Shown: piece by piece, positions 1-9,647 of the stretch
Layout: the number at the start of each line of letters is the position of its first letter
How positions within the stretch are numbered: the stretch's first letter is position 1
Source of the DNA: Phyllobacterium sp. T1293
GTDB lineage: Bacteria > Pseudomonadota > Alphaproteobacteria > Rhizobiales > Rhizobiaceae
NCBI RefSeq assembly: GCF_020731415.2
Contig: NZ_CP088273.1
Coordinates: forward strand, 749,001-813,000
Direction of reading: 5' to 3'
Length of the DNA: 64,000 nt
Made by a program: the position numbers and the translations under genes
Notes under the pieces: model-generated
Databases searched by the model: none
What the model saw: only the letters and a program-made list of their open reading frames with translations
What the model was told of the DNA's origin: nothing

Positions 1-1445
1 ATCAGGAACTGAAGCGCCCGGTCAAGCCGGATATGCGGCAGTGAAAGTGTAAAGCCTTCCGCGGTTTTTTCGAGGCTTGGCGGACGGAAGCGGACAAAAC
101 GAATGGCCGGGTCTTCAGAAACTGATTCCGGTCCTTCGAAAATTGAGTCCGGTTTTTCCGGTAAGTCACCGGGAAATATCGCAGTTTCGGTCTTGCCGTC
201 GAAGCGTTCGCCGTCGATGGTTTCGCCTTTCAGCGGTGTTCCCACGATAACAGGCAGGATTTCCTTGCCCTGCGTGACCGTCGCTTCGCGCGTGGTGCGC
301 ACGGCGGCCATGGCAAGCACATCAACATTCGCTCCGGAGAAATCCGCACGGCTGACAGCGCGATCGACCAGACGGCGGACGATGGCCTGCAGCCGGTCAT
401 GGCTTTCATGGTGCAGGTGATCAGCCTTGGTCGCGGCAATCAGAATGCGGCCAATGCGTCTTTGGACAAGCCCGGTAAGGAAGTTGGTACTTCCAGGGCG
501 AAAGCACGAAAGAATTTCGGTCAAGGCACGTTCAAGATCGGCAATGGCGGAGGTTCCGGCATTCATTGCCTGCATGGCATCAACAAGCACGATCTGGCGG
601 TCCAGCCGCGCAATGTGTTCGCGGAAGAATGGTTTGACCACATGGGTTTTGTACGCCTCGTAACGGCGTTCCATCATGGCGGCGAGCGAGCCTGAACGAT
701 GTTTGGCTGAACCAAGATCGGGCAGTGGTGCAAAGGTGAGGGCGGGCGAGCCATCGAGATCGCCGGGCATCAGAAAGCGGCCGGGTGGCAATGTCGAGAG
801 CGCGCGCTCGTCTGCCTTGCCAGCTCTAAGATAACCGGTGAAGCTGCGGGCGAGGCGTTGGGCCGTCACTTCATCCGCCTGCGCATCGGGATTGATACTG
901 TCTGCCTCGGCGAGCCATTCGCTTGCCAATTCCCGCCGGTTTTCAAGGCGGGCGAGATCAAATGAGTCCCTGGAAAATTCAGCAAAGCTCTTATTGAGCA
1001 GTGGCAGATCAAGCAGCCATTCGCCGGGATAGTCGACAATATCAACCGAGAGTTTGCCGCCGGAGAACATGCGGTTCCACATCGAGGCCGATTCGTACTC
1101 GATGGTCAGCCGCAACTCGGAAATTGCCCGCGTTGAGTCAGGCCAGACACGATCCTCGATGAGGGCTTTCAGATGGTCCTCATACTGAAAACGCGGCACC
1201 GCATCATCTGGCTGCTCCTCAAGATAGGCTTTGGCGATGCGTCCCGACTTTTGCGCTTCGAACAATGGCAACCGGCCGCCATGGATGAGATTGTGAACCA
1301 GAGCCGTGATGAAAACCGTCTTGCCTGCCCGGGAAAGGCCGGTGACGCCAAGCCGCAGCGAGGGGGAAACCAGCGCTGTGGTGCGATCCGCCAGAGTATC
1401 GAGCGCGATCTTTGCTTCGTCGGTCAGTGTGGTCAGTGTTCCCAA
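1..1445 (-). CDS. YcjX-family (DUF463) P-loop GTPase-like protein, 3' end cut by window
   Basis: The reverse strand is open for about 481 codons and runs off the left edge. The Walker A motif GLSRAGKT lies at residues 36-43. Further on are a VDYPGEW motif of the DxxG type and ATKADH, which resembles the base-recognition motif of GTPases. This layout is that of the YcjX/DUF463 family of stress-related P-loop proteins, whose cellular role is poorly known. No ATG fits, so I chose TTG at 1445, which gives the usual short lead of about 30 residues before Walker A. The last visible residues (RLDRALQFL) resemble the family C-terminus, so probably only a few codons are missing. It lies downstream of the SixA-like gene on the same strand, about 90 bp away. 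Confidence 0.85.
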   Translation of the reverse strand, partial: MGTLTTLTDEAKIALDTLADRTTALVSPSLRLGVTGLSRAGKTVFITALVHNLIHGGRLPLFEAQKSGRIAKAYLEEQPDDAVPRFQYEDHLKALIEDRVWPDSTRAISELRLTIEYESASMWNRMFSGGKLSVDIVDYPGEWLLDLPLLNKSFAEFSRDSFDLARLENRRELASEWLAEADSINPDAQADEVTAQRLARSFTGYLRAGKADERALSTLPPGRFLMPGDLDGSPALTFAPLPDLGSAKHRSGSLAAMMERRYEAYKTHVVKPFFREHIARLDRQIVLVDAMQAMNAGTSAIADLERALTEILSCFRPGSTNFLTGLVQRRIGRILIAATKADHLHHESHDRLQAIVRRLVDRAVSRADFSGANVDVLAMAAVRTTREATVTQGKEILPVIVGTPLKGETIDGERFDGKTETAIFPGDLPEKPDSIFEGPESVSEDPAIRFVRFRPPSLEKTAEGFTLSLPHIRLDRALQFL

Positions 1446-1536
1446 GGCAATCGTCCTGCGCTTTCGCTCTGTTACCAATGCAAGTCTGTGGCCGGATATA
1501 GGGGCCACACGTCTAATGACAAGAAGTTGGCTTTTT

Positions 1537-2052
1537 TCAGAGGTGTTCGGAAGGCGAAAGAAACGTCGCCAGCGTGCCAGTTCCCGGACGGATTTCCGCC
1601 AATGGACTATCAAAATTGATCACGGCAAGCCCAGCCGTTGGAAAACCGGCGGCAAAGGTGGGGTGGGCAGGGGGATCGCCGCGTCCGGCAAGGGCAATGG
1701 CCACATCTTCCATCATTGGATTATGGCCGACCAGCATGACAGAGCCGGCACTTTCGTGCTCTAGCCCAGCCATGCGGATGGCCATCAGGTAATTGTCTGC
1801 CGTGCCGGAATAGAGCTTTTCCAGTTCTTCCTGAACCAGACGCGCTTTCAAATTGATATGTTCGAGTGTCTGACGGGCGCGCACCGCCGTCGAGCAGATA
1901 ATGATATCCGGCTTCAATCCGGCCCGCTTCATCTCTTCGCCAAGAACAGTTGCCGATTCAACACCTGATGAATCGAGTGTCCGGTCAAAGTCTTTCTGTC
2001 CCGGAGACGGCCAGACTGCTTTGGCATGTCGGAGTAAATAGACCTGGCTCAT
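1537..2052 (-). CDS. SixA-like histidine phosphatase
   Basis: 171 residues. The N-terminus YLLRHAKAVWP carries the RH(A/G) phosphohistidine motif (R8, H9), and LVGHNP near residue 108 supplies the second catalytic histidine. This is the small SixA branch of the histidine phosphatase superfamily, which removes phosphate from phosphohistidine in signalling proteins. The start at 2052 gives the normal family N-terminus (MSQVYLLRH). A longer in-frame extension to 2124 has no family support. It is transcribed toward the YcjX-like gene and may be co-transcribed with it. The true substrate cannot be told from sequence. Confidence 0.82.
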   Translation of the reverse strand: MSQVYLLRHAKAVWPSPGQKDFDRTLDSSGVESATVLGEEMKRAGLKPDIIICSTAVRARQTLEHINLKARLVQEELEKLYSGTADNYLMAIRMAGLEHESAGSVMLVGHNPMMEDVAIALAGRGDPPAHPTFAAGFPTAGLAVINFDSPLAEIRPGTGTLATFLSPSEHL

Positions 2053-2425
2053 CTTTAACTCCAAGGTGTCATTGTTCCTTTTAGGACACAAATAACGGAT
2101 AAACCTCTGCGACAAATGACGCAATTCTCAAATAATTGTGCAAAACCGGCCTGTCTTATTTATGGGCGGGCTGCATTTCTGTGAGGCAATAGCCAAATTG
2201 CGTCATGCAGGTCGGGCCATTAAAACCGCGGATAAGCGGTGATTTCGGCGCAATTTCCGCTTTTTTGGGTTCAAAGACACTGTATTTGGCAAATTATTTG
2301 CCGATTATTTAAGCAAAATGGCGTTATTCGAATCCCGCTCTTGCCTGTCGTTTTGTAGTTGTGCCGCCTTGTGACACAACCTATATAGGCCTCCTCGCGT
2401 CTCATAGGTGCAGGGTGATTCAAAG
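2053..2425. other. Intergenic region, divergent promoters
   Basis: 373 bp between the divergent SixA-like gene and dksA. I see no ORF. A GC stem around 2237-2262 (AAGCGG paired with CCGCTT, then TTTT) could be a terminator of a short transcript, but this is weak. Confidence 0.4.
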
Positions 2426-2842
2426 ATGAATAAACTTATCGATCTTGACTATAAGCCCACGGATGACGAGCCTTTCATGAGTGATCGGCAGAAATCCTAT
2501 TTTCGTGAAAAACTAATCAACTGGAAGAATGACATTCTGCGGGAGGCGCGCGAAACGCTTGAAATCCTGCAGCAGGAAAATGCGAACCTGCCAGATATCG
2601 CTGATCGTGCGTCGTCAGAAACTGACCGTGCCATCGAATTGCGGGCGCGTGATCGCCAGCGCAAGCTGATCTCCAAGATCGATGCTGCCTTGCAGCGGAT
2701 CGACGACGGGACATACGGGTTTTGTGAGGAGACCGGTGATCCGATCAGTCTGAAGCGTCTGGACGCACGTCCAATTGCTACACTTTCCATTGAGGCGCAG
2801 GAACGTCACGAGCGACGCGAGAAAGTTTACCGCGACGATTGA
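2426..2842 (+). CDS. dksA: RNA polymerase-binding transcription factor DksA (alpha type)
   Basis: 138 residues. The N-terminal part forms the long coiled coil that enters the RNA polymerase secondary channel and acts with ppGpp on promoters of growth and stress genes. The C-terminal part, around CEETGDPISLKRL and ARPIA, matches the DksA globular domain, but only one cysteine of the four-cysteine zinc finger remains, as in other rhizobial DksA proteins. I chose ATG 2426 because an AGGGTG ribosome site lies about 9 bases upstream and the product starts like its relatives. An upstream in-frame start at 2408 is possible but less likely. A strong terminator follows. Confidence 0.93.
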   Translation: MNKLIDLDYKPTDDEPFMSDRQKSYFREKLINWKNDILREARETLEILQQENANLPDIADRASSETDRAIELRARDRQRKLISKIDAALQRIDDGTYGFCEETGDPISLKRLDARPIATLSIEAQERHERREKVYRDD

Positions 2843-2863
2843 TGCGATCTCAATGAACCAAAT

Positions 2864-2891
2864 AAAAAGCCCGGAAAATTCCGGGCTTTTT
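2864..2891. terminator. Rho-independent terminator after dksA
   Basis: AAAAAGCCCGG, a 6-base loop, then CCGGGCTTTTT. It is flanked by A and T tracts on both sides, so it can serve dksA and the convergent FliO-like gene. Confidence 0.9.
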
Positions 2892-2912
2892 ATTGTTTAG
2901 GGGTATGACCAA

Positions 2913-3992
2913 TCAGCGTTTCTCAGGCTTGGAAAGGTCGTCGAGCAGACGTTCCATTTCGTCCTCGATATTACCGGGCTCCTTGCGGGGCTCTTCATCG
3001 GGCGTGACATGCAATTCGCCTTCCAGATCGGATTCGAATGCATCGTCGAAATTGAGGTCAGCCAGATTGATCTCGGGCTCTTCCGGTTTCGCTGGTCCAA
3101 GGATATCCAGCGACGCCTCGTCCTGAGCAGGCTTGAGGTTCTGCACGGAGAACGGAAAAGCTGCGGCTGTGGTCGTTCTGGTTTCAGCTGCTGCTGGTTC
3201 AGGGCGCGTCTCTTCGAAATGGGGAAGTGCATCTATGTGCGGTTCGCTGCGCTGGGCGGTACCAAACGAAGGTGAAGCCGTGCGCTGCCAGCCATTGTCT
3301 CTTTGCGGTGCGCCCAGAGATGGGGCTTCTGCCGGTTCCTGTGCGGCGGGAGCAGATACGGCCGCCGCCGCAGCGGCAACAACCGGCGGGATGGGCTGCA
3401 TAGGCGGAATGGGCGGTAGTGGTGCTGCCGCTGCAATCGGACGCTGCTGCTCCGGCTGCGGTGTTTCACGCGGCGCAACCGGAGGCTGGGCAGGAGCCGC
3501 CGGGCGAACAGGAATATGCGGTGCAGCAGCCTGTGCAGGGGCGGTGGGCCTGACAGCGGGTGTAATGGGCGGTGAAACACGCGCGGGAGCGACGGGCAGC
3601 GGGCGAGGCGCTTCAACTGGCTTTGTCTCGGCCTTTGACTCTGCTTCTGCCGGAGTGATGGTCGCTGCCGGTTCGACACGCGACTGCGGCTTGGCAAACT
3701 GCCGGATATTCTGTTCGATGACGAGATCGCTCGGGCCACCGATCATGATCAGATGTTCCACATCATCGCGGCGCACCAGCACCAGCCGGCGCCGGTTATC
3801 AACAGCAGCAGCATCGGTGACAGACAGGCGGACCTGCCGGTTGCGCCCGCCTGACACGAAGGTTCCGCCAGTTACCCGCCGCAGGACGGCAAAGACCAGC
3901 AGCAAAAGGACGATGACCAAAGCGAAAAGCAGGACGAACCCGACAATCGGGGCAGCGGTTTCGCCGACAATACCGACCAGCCAGTTATTCAT
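2913..3992 (-). CDS. FliO-like membrane protein with Pro/Ala-rich linker
   Basis: 359 residues. A single membrane segment spans about residues 16-41. A basic region follows (RQVRLSVTDAAAVDNRRRLVLVRRDDVEHLIMIGG) that matches the conserved core of FliO/FliZ-type flagellar export proteins. From about residue 110 to 230 it is a Pro/Ala-rich linker, and the C-terminus is acidic. In Rhizobiales this gene lies away from the flagellar genes, and a flagellar role is only inferred. It is convergent with dksA and divergent from cckA. Reading frames on the opposite strand are shadows of its GC-rich linker. Confidence 0.78.
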   Translation of the reverse strand: MNNWLVGIVGETAAPIVGFVLLFALVIVLLLLVFAVLRRVTGGTFVSGGRNRQVRLSVTDAAAVDNRRRLVLVRRDDVEHLIMIGGPSDLVIEQNIRQFAKPQSRVEPAATITPAEAESKAETKPVEAPRPLPVAPARVSPPITPAVRPTAPAQAAAPHIPVRPAAPAQPPVAPRETPQPEQQRPIAAAAPLPPIPPMQPIPPVVAAAAAAVSAPAAQEPAEAPSLGAPQRDNGWQRTASPSFGTAQRSEPHIDALPHFEETRPEPAAAETRTTTAAAFPFSVQNLKPAQDEASLDILGPAKPEEPEINLADLNFDDAFESDLEGELHVTPDEEPRKEPGNIEDEMERLLDDLSKPEKR

Positions 3993-4330
3993 GACGAACT
4001 CTCCTTTACAGACTCCGGTCCAAAACGCACGTCCCCCGACATGGAACCCGGAGTATAATTTTGTGCGACACTAATGCCAGCTTTTGCTTGCTGCAACCCT
4101 GATGCATGGTCACGCCTGTGGCTATCGGTTCACCCCGGCTGATCTCACGCCGCAATTGCTTCGCGAAATCGTGGAATAATAGTCACTTCTGCAAGCTTGG
4201 GGTTTATACGGCATCAAAGATATGATCCAAACGAATCGGAACCGGCATTGATCATACGGATCTCAGTCGGTTCAGAATATTGTGGCCTGCCCGGGCAGCT
4301 TCCGCGATGAAAAGAAGGGGTTTGAGACGC
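3993..4330. other. Intergenic region between the FliO-like gene and cckA
   Basis: 338 bp holding the promoters of two divergent genes. I see no ORF, convincing hairpin or CtrA box of the TTAA-N7-TTAA type. Confidence 0.4.
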
Positions 4331-6919
4331 ATGTCTCAAGAGACGAACAACGATCTTTATCCAGAGCCGATCATCGCCAATACCAAGTCGACCAGAGCCG
4401 CCTTGCGTCTTGTCATCCTTGGTGTGCTGCTGGTGGGCGTTTCCATCCTCTATTTCATCTATCGCGACCAGTTGGGCCAGCAATTCCTGCTCGGTCTACT
4501 CGGCACACTGGCCATGACCGGCGTGTTTTATCTGTTCGGCTCGGCCATCAATGTCATCCAGTTTACCCCGCGCGGCACCAGCGATGAGTTGACACGGGCG
4601 TTTGTGGATACGTTCCCTGAAGGAACCGTTGTTACCGACCAGAAGGGCCGCATTGTTTATGCCAACCGGGCCTATGCCCAACTGACGGGCGTTACCAATT
4701 CAAGCGATGTTCAGGCAATAGAGCATATTCTTTCCAGCGAAAGCGCGGCTTCCGATCCAATTTACCGGCTTGCCAATGCGGTGCGGGACGGTGTTTCCGG
4801 TCAGGAGGAGCTGCGTCTGTCGCGTCCGCTCGATCCGGCGCGCGAGCCTGTTCCAACCTGGTACCGGGTGAAAGCCCGTGCGGTTGCAGGTATTCCGGGC
4901 CAGACGGCGCCGGTTTTTGCCTGGCAGATTGCGGATATTTCCACCGAGCGTGCCGAGCAGGAACGCTATTTTCAGGATATTCAGGAAGCAATCGATCACC
5001 TCGACCATGCTCCGGCCGGTTTCTTCTCGGCTGACCCGGATGGGCGCATTATCTACATCAATGCCACGCTTGCCGAATGGCTCGGGGTTGATCTGACCAA
5101 GTTTACGCCGGGCTCGATGACTGTCCGCGATATTGTTGCAGGCAATGGCATGGCGCTGATCAATGCCGTCAAGACGGAGCCGGGCACCAGCCGCAATACA
5201 GTCATCGATCTTGATCTTGCCAAGGCAAACGGCCAAAGCCTCGCTGTGCGCTTCTATCACCGCGTACAGGCCCAGCGCGATGGCAAGCGCGGTCCGACCC
5301 GTACCATCGTGCTGAACCGTGCCGAGGGCGAGGACAATTCCGCTGCGTTGCGCGCCGCCGAAGTGCGCTTCACCCGCTTTTTCAATTCCGCCTCCATGGC
5401 CATTGCCGCGGTGGACGCCTCAGGCAAGATCCTGCGCACCAATGCGCGCTTCCTTGGCCTGTTCTCGCCCGTCGTTGACCGCGATGCCATCGACCGGCGC
5501 ACGCCGCTTGAGACTGTCGTGCATGAACGCGACCGCGAGGCTTTCGACCGGGCGCTTGCCGCTGCCTTTGCTGGCAAGGCCGAGATATCGCCTGTCGATA
5601 CGGTCATTCCCGGCCATGAGGAGCGCCATCTGCGCTTCTATATCAGCCCGGTCTTTGATGCGGGTTCGGAAGAGGGCGCTGAGGAAGCTGCAATCGTCTC
5701 CGTGGTTGAAACCACTGAGCAGAAAGCGCTTGAAGCCACCATGGCCCAGAGCCAGAAAATGCAGGCTGTCGGCCAGCTTGCAGGCGGTATCGCGCACGAC
5801 TTCAACAATGTTCTGACCGCCATCATCATGTCATCGGACCTGTTGCTGACCAATCACCGGGCGTCCGATCCGTCTTTTGCCGACATTATGAACATCAAGC
5901 AGAATGCCAACCGCGCCGCATCGCTGGTGCGCCAGTTGCTGGCCTTCTCGCGCCGCCAGACGCTGCGTCCTGAGGTGCTTGACCTCACCGACGTTATTGC
6001 CGATGTGCGTATGCTGCTGACGCGGCTTGCGGGCACGCAGGTTAACCTCAAGATCGAGCATGGCCGCGACTTGTGGCCGGTGCGTGCTGATCTTGGCCAA
6101 TTCGAGCAGGTGGTGGTCAATCTCACCGTCAATGCGCGCGATGCGATGCCGGAGGGCGGCGATCTCACCATCCGCACGCGCAACATGAACGAAAGCGAAA
6201 GCGCCGGTCTGAATTACCGCGATCTCGTGCCCGGTGATTATGTTCTGGTCGAGGTGCAGGACAGCGGCACGGGTATGCCGCCCGAGGTCATCGAAAAGAT
6301 TTTCGAACCGTTCTTCACCACCAAGGAAGTTGGCAAGGGTACGGGCCTTGGCCTTTCCATGGTCTACGGCATCATCAAACAAACCGGCGGTTCGATCCAT
6401 TGCGAATCCGAACTCGGCAAGGGCACGACATTCCGCATCTTCCTGCCGCGCCACGTCGAAGCTCCTGTCCTCAACGAGGCGGGCGAAGTCGTTGCTGTTG
6501 AAGCACCGAAGAAGGAAAAGAAAGCCGAGAAGGCGACTGATCTTTCGGGTTCCGCAACGGTGCTTCTCGTCGAGGACGAGGATGCAGTGCGCATGGGCGG
6601 TGTCCGCGCTCTGCAATCGCGCGGCTATACGGTCCACGAGGCTTCCAGCGGCGTTGAAGCGCTTGAGGTCATGAAGGAACTCGACGGCAAGGTCGATATT
6701 GTTGTTTCCGATGTGGTTATGCCTGAAATGGACGGCCCGACGCTGCTGCGTGAGCTGCGCAAGGAATACGGGGATATCAAGTTCATCTTTGTCTCCGGCT
6801 ATGCGGAAGATGCCTTTGCCCGCAATCTGCCCGAGGACGCCAAATTCGGCTTCCTGCCAAAGCCGTTCTCGCTGAAGCAACTGGCGACGTCGGTCAAGGA
6901 AATGCTGGAAAGCGAATAG
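4331..6919 (+). CDS. cckA: Hybrid sensor histidine kinase CckA
   Basis: 862 residues. Two N-terminal membrane segments (about residues 22-65) are followed by PAS-type sensor regions. The HisKA box [11 protein letters not shown] has the phospho-accepting His at about residue 489, and the ATPase domain has GTGMPPEV and [14 protein letters not shown]. The C-terminal receiver domain (about 742-860) has Asp 794 in [10 protein letters not shown]. This is the CckA architecture: in alphaproteobacteria it feeds phosphate through ChpT to CtrA and CpdR to control the cell cycle. ATG 4331 was preferred to the 17-codon longer frame because the product then starts directly before the membrane segments. Confidence 0.95.
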   Translation: MSQETNNDLYPEPIIANTKSTRAALRLVILGVLLVGVSILYFIYRDQLGQQFLLGLLGTLAMTGVFYLFGSAINVIQFTPRGTSDELTRAFVDTFPEGTVVTDQKGRIVYANRAYAQLTGVTNSSDVQAIEHILSSESAASDPIYRLANAVRDGVSGQEELRLSRPLDPAREPVPTWYRVKARAVAGIPGQTAPVFAWQIADISTERAEQERYFQDIQEAIDHLDHAPAGFFSADPDGRIIYINATLAEWLGVDLTKFTPGSMTVRDIVAGNGMALINAVKTEPGTSRNTVIDLDLAKANGQSLAVRFYHRVQAQRDGKRGPTRTIVLNRAEGEDNSAALRAAEVRFTRFFNSASMAIAAVDASGKILRTNARFLGLFSPVVDRDAIDRRTPLETVVHERDREAFDRALAAAFAGKAEISPVDTVIPGHEERHLRFYISPVFDAGSEEGAEEAAIVSVVETTEQKALEATMAQSQKMQAVGQLAGGIAHDFNNVLTAIIMSSDLLLTNHRASDPSFADIMNIKQNANRAASLVRQLLAFSRRQTLRPEVLDLTDVIADVRMLLTRLAGTQVNLKIEHGRDLWPVRADLGQFEQVVVNLTVNARDAMPEGGDLTIRTRNMNESESAGLNYRDLVPGDYVLVEVQDSGTGMPPEVIEKIFEPFFTTKEVGKGTGLGLSMVYGIIKQTGGSIHCESELGKGTTFRIFLPRHVEAPVLNEAGEVVAVEAPKKEKKAEKATDLSGSATVLLVEDEDAVRMGGVRALQSRGYTVHEASSGVEALEVMKELDGKVDIVVSDVVMPEMDGPTLLRELRKEYGDIKFIFVSGYAEDAFARNLPEDAKFGFLPKPFSLKQLATSVKEMLESE

Positions 6920-7027
6920 CGGGCACGCTTTGCTTTTTGTCAGGAGCGCTTGATAGTTCGAGCATTTTCGAAGCATTCTGGCCGTGGATGCACCAGAATT
7001 TACGGGAAGCAACCACGGAAGAGTGCC

Positions 7028-7723
7028 ATGTCGAACAATGCAAGATTTGCCGAAATCGCTGCGCTGGCCGGAGATCCCGGCCGCGCCAGCATGTTAACCG
7101 GCCTGATGGATGGCCGGGCATTGACCGCCAGTGAACTTGCGCATCTCGCCGGTATCACCGCACAGACCGCCAGCAGCCATCTGATGCGTATGACGGAAGC
7201 AGGGCTCCTACAGGTGGAAAAGCAGGGCAGGCATCGCTATCACCGGTTGGCATCACCCGCAGTTGCGCAGATGATTGAAAGCATCATGCAGGTTGCAACG
7301 CCCGTTGCGAGCACCAAAATTGTACGAACCGGGCCAAAGGATGCAGCCTTGCGGGCAGGGCGCACCTGTTACGATCATCTGGCGGGAAAGCTTGGTGTTT
7401 CCATCACCGATGCACTTGTCGGGGCTGGCCATCTCGACCTTGGTCTTGATGCGGGTGAACTGACGGATAGCGGCATGTCGCTGTTTGACCGGCTGGGAAT
7501 GGATGTCGGCTCTATCACCCGGAAAAAAGGGCGCATATTGTGCCGCCCGTGTCTCGACTGGAGCGAGCGTCGCCCGCATCTGGCCGGTGCCATTGGTGCC
7601 GCGCTGTGCAGCCATTGTTTTGACAAGGACTGGATCAGACGCGTGGAGGGCACCCGCGCGGTGTCAGTGACGCCGAATGGCCAGAGACAATTGCGTGAAT
7701 CCCTTGGTGTGAATCTGATATAG
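7028..7723 (+). CDS. ArsR-type winged-helix regulator
   Basis: 231 residues. The first 90 residues form a winged helix of the ArsR group, with recognition region ITAQTASSHLMRMTEAGLL and a wing at KQGRHRYHRLA. The C-terminal half has an unnamed conserved domain with two cysteine pairs (CRPC and CSHC) that might bind a metal or sense redox state; this is inference. The start was set at ATG 7028, preceded by GGAAGAG. It lies 108 bp downstream of cckA and is followed by a large repeat. No target genes can be named from context. Confidence 0.8.
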   Translation: MSNNARFAEIAALAGDPGRASMLTGLMDGRALTASELAHLAGITAQTASSHLMRMTEAGLLQVEKQGRHRYHRLASPAVAQMIESIMQVATPVASTKIVRTGPKDAALRAGRTCYDHLAGKLGVSITDALVGAGHLDLGLDAGELTDSGMSLFDRLGMDVGSITRKKGRILCRPCLDWSERRPHLAGAIGAALCSHCFDKDWIRRVEGTRAVSVTPNGQRQLRESLGVNLI

Positions 7724-7740
7724 GTTAGGGGATGGGGTGT

Positions 7741-7959
7741 GTGGTTGTGGTTCGTGTTCGTGGTTCGTGGTTCGTGGTTCGACAAGCTCACCATGAGGGA
7801 GAGGGGTGATGCAACGATAATCGCAAAGGTTGCAGACCACAAAGATTACAGATCAAAAGGGTTGCAGCGCAAAGGGTGCAGAACTTGGCTCCCTTTCATC
7901 CACTCTCTCCCTCATGGTGAGCTTGTCGAACCACGAACCACGAACCACGAGCCACGGAC
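7741..7959. repeat. Dispersed palindromic repeat, family A copy 1
   Basis: Inverted repeat of about 220 bp. The left arm has reiterated CGTGGTT heptamers, then GACAAGCTCACCATGAGGGA. The right arm is its reverse complement (7909-7950), and the internal segment includes TGCAGAACTTGGCTCCC. Related copies lie near 21.0, 24.2, 26.4, 26.7, 29.8-30.1 and 47.2 kb, and a decayed trace near 13.7 kb. It fills the space between two convergent genes. Confidence 0.9.
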
Positions 7960-8017
7960 ACGCTCCAACACACGCACAGTCATGGGCAGCACTCTCCAAT
8001 GCTGCCCAATCCATCGT

Positions 8018-8731
8018 TTAGACGTGTTTGGTGATACCGCCATCCACACGCAGATTCTGCCCGGTAATATACCCCGCATCATCTGAAAGCAGGAATGCCG
8101 TTGTCTTGGCGATCTCGTTCATGGTTCCCAGGCGCTTCATCGGGATACCGGTTTCCGTACCGGGCTTGTGCTCAAGACTGTCGATAAAACCCGGGAGCAG
8201 CGCATTCATGCGGATATTGTCGGCGGCATAGCGATCCGCATAAAGCTTGGTATAGGCACCGACAGCAGCGCGATAGGCGCACGATACCGGGAAAACGAGG
8301 CTTGGCTCAAACGCCGCAAACGTGGTGATGTTGACCCACGAGCCTTTGCCCTGTTTCAGCATGTAAGGCGTGACCAGACGCGCCATGCGCACGACGCTGA
8401 GCACCATCAGATCATTGCCAATGGCCCATTTTTCATCGGTGATATCGATCAGATCGCCCTTGGGCGGATGACCCGTGTGGTTGACCACCGCATCGACGCG
8501 CCCATAGGCTTCAACCGTCTTTTCAACCAGCGTTTCCAGATCTTTGGCTTCCCCGGCTGATCCCTTGATGCCGATTGCGCCAAGTTCTGCAGCCAGCTCG
8601 ACAGCGCTGCCTGAAGGTGACATCAGGCCAAGGCGGTAGCCACGCGCGTGCAATTCGCGGGCAATGCCTGCGCCCATGCCACGTCCGCCGCCGGTGATGA
8701 TTGCTACGGGTGCTTGTGAAGTGTCGGTCAT
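8018..8731 (-). CDS. Atypical short-chain dehydrogenase/reductase-like protein
   Basis: 237 residues with a clear Rossmann start (TGGGRGMGAG near residue 13) and an SDR-type end (GYITGQNLRVDGG). The usual active site is not intact. Where classical SDRs have YxxxK, the ungapped alignment on the following TK gives Ser and Arg (SCAYRAAVGAYTK), and the catalytic Ser region reads NITTFAA. It may therefore bind NAD(P) without normal dehydrogenase chemistry, or use a shifted tyrosine. The promoter side faces a 320 bp gap; the 3' end faces repeat A. Confidence 0.8.
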   Translation of the reverse strand: MTDTSQAPVAIITGGGRGMGAGIARELHARGYRLGLMSPSGSAVELAAELGAIGIKGSAGEAKDLETLVEKTVEAYGRVDAVVNHTGHPPKGDLIDITDEKWAIGNDLMVLSVVRMARLVTPYMLKQGKGSWVNITTFAAFEPSLVFPVSCAYRAAVGAYTKLYADRYAADNIRMNALLPGFIDSLEHKPGTETGIPMKRLGTMNEIAKTTAFLLSDDAGYITGQNLRVDGGITKHV

Positions 8732-9051
8732 GCGAAATCCTGTTCTATCGTTTAACTGCCGCGGAGCATCTTTGATTAACAGGCGGCGCGCAAACGAATT
8801 TCGCCGGGCGTATCGGTCAAAATTTTTGAACCGGGATGATGTTTTGAATCCGACGACCTCTTGAAATCATTGATATTGTGGTGAAAGATGCTGCCCATGA
8901 TCAACCGTTCGACCATCGTGATGTCCACCTCACTCCTTTTCAGGGGTAGTGGAGAGCTATTGCGCTAAAGTCGACGCGATCTTTCACCAGACCTTGCCAA
9001 TGAGGCGAGCAGGGTCTGACCGTTGCTCTTCTCAATCAATAGGAGAGCGAC
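8732..9051. other. Intergenic region upstream of the divergent SDR and GNAT genes
   Basis: 320 bp without an ORF. A modest inverted repeat (CAGACC with GGTCTG, 8990-9020) lies shortly upstream of the GNAT start and could be an operator or leader hairpin. Nothing else was seen. Confidence 0.35.
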
Positions 9052-9576
9052 ATGAACGACCAGAGCCCACCACCACTTGAAGCCAACGGATTGTCGATCC
9101 GCGCCACGCGTCCCGGCGATTTTGAACAGATTAATGTCCTGACCAGCTTGCCCGGCTTTCGTGCCGGCACGTTGCGTCTGCCATTTCAGAGCGTTGAAGT
9201 GACGCGCAAATGGCTGGAGAATCCGGTCCCCGGTGCAATCAACATTGCGGCTGAAACAGATGGGCAGATTATTGGCCATGCGGGCTTGCAACCATCATCA
9301 GGACGGCGTGCCCATGCAGCTGGAATCGGCATCGGCGTGCATGATGATTTCACCGGAAGGGGTATCGGCAAGGCGCTGCTGCATGCCCTGATTGACGCAG
9401 CTGATAACTGGCTCAATATCCGGCGGCTCGAACTGACCGTTTATACGGACAATTCCAGAGCCATCAGTCTCTATGAAAAATGCGGCTTTGAGCGCGAGGG
9501 AATTCACCGCGATTACGCCTTCAAGGATGGGCGGTTTGTCGATGCGCTGGCGATGGCGCGGATACGGGCGATTTAG
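9052..9576 (+). CDS. GNAT-family N-acetyltransferase
   Basis: 174 residues with the GNAT fold. The acetyl-CoA binding loop is GIGVHDDFTGRGIGKALLHAL (about residues 93-112), and the C-terminal strand has YTDNSRAISLYEKCGFEREG. These match the RimJ/RimL and YhhY-like group that acetylates amines on proteins or small molecules; the substrate is unknown. GGAGAG lies upstream at a good distance from ATG 9052. It stands alone, with 71 bp to the next gene on the same strand. Confidence 0.85.
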   Translation: MNDQSPPPLEANGLSIRATRPGDFEQINVLTSLPGFRAGTLRLPFQSVEVTRKWLENPVPGAINIAAETDGQIIGHAGLQPSSGRRAHAAGIGIGVHDDFTGRGIGKALLHALIDAADNWLNIRRLELTVYTDNSRAISLYEKCGFEREGIHRDYAFKDGRFVDALAMARIRAI

Positions 9577-9647
9577 CCCGTATTCTTTCCATATTTTGCC
9601 GTATTCGTTGGTATATTTTCCCGCATTTCCAACAGGGTACTGATTCT

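Noticed and set aside
2325..2350. TTCGAATCC stretch resembling a tRNA T loop
   Set aside because: No acceptor or anticodon stem can be built around it.
3133..4074. 313-codon open frame on the + strand
   Set aside because: Antisense to the Pro/Ala-rich linker of the FliO-like gene; its Gly/Ala/Arg-rich product is an artefact.
7741..7959. Reiterated heptamers considered as a CRISPR array
   Set aside because: The units are contiguous 7-mers without spacers, in inverted rather than direct arrangement, and no cas gene is near.
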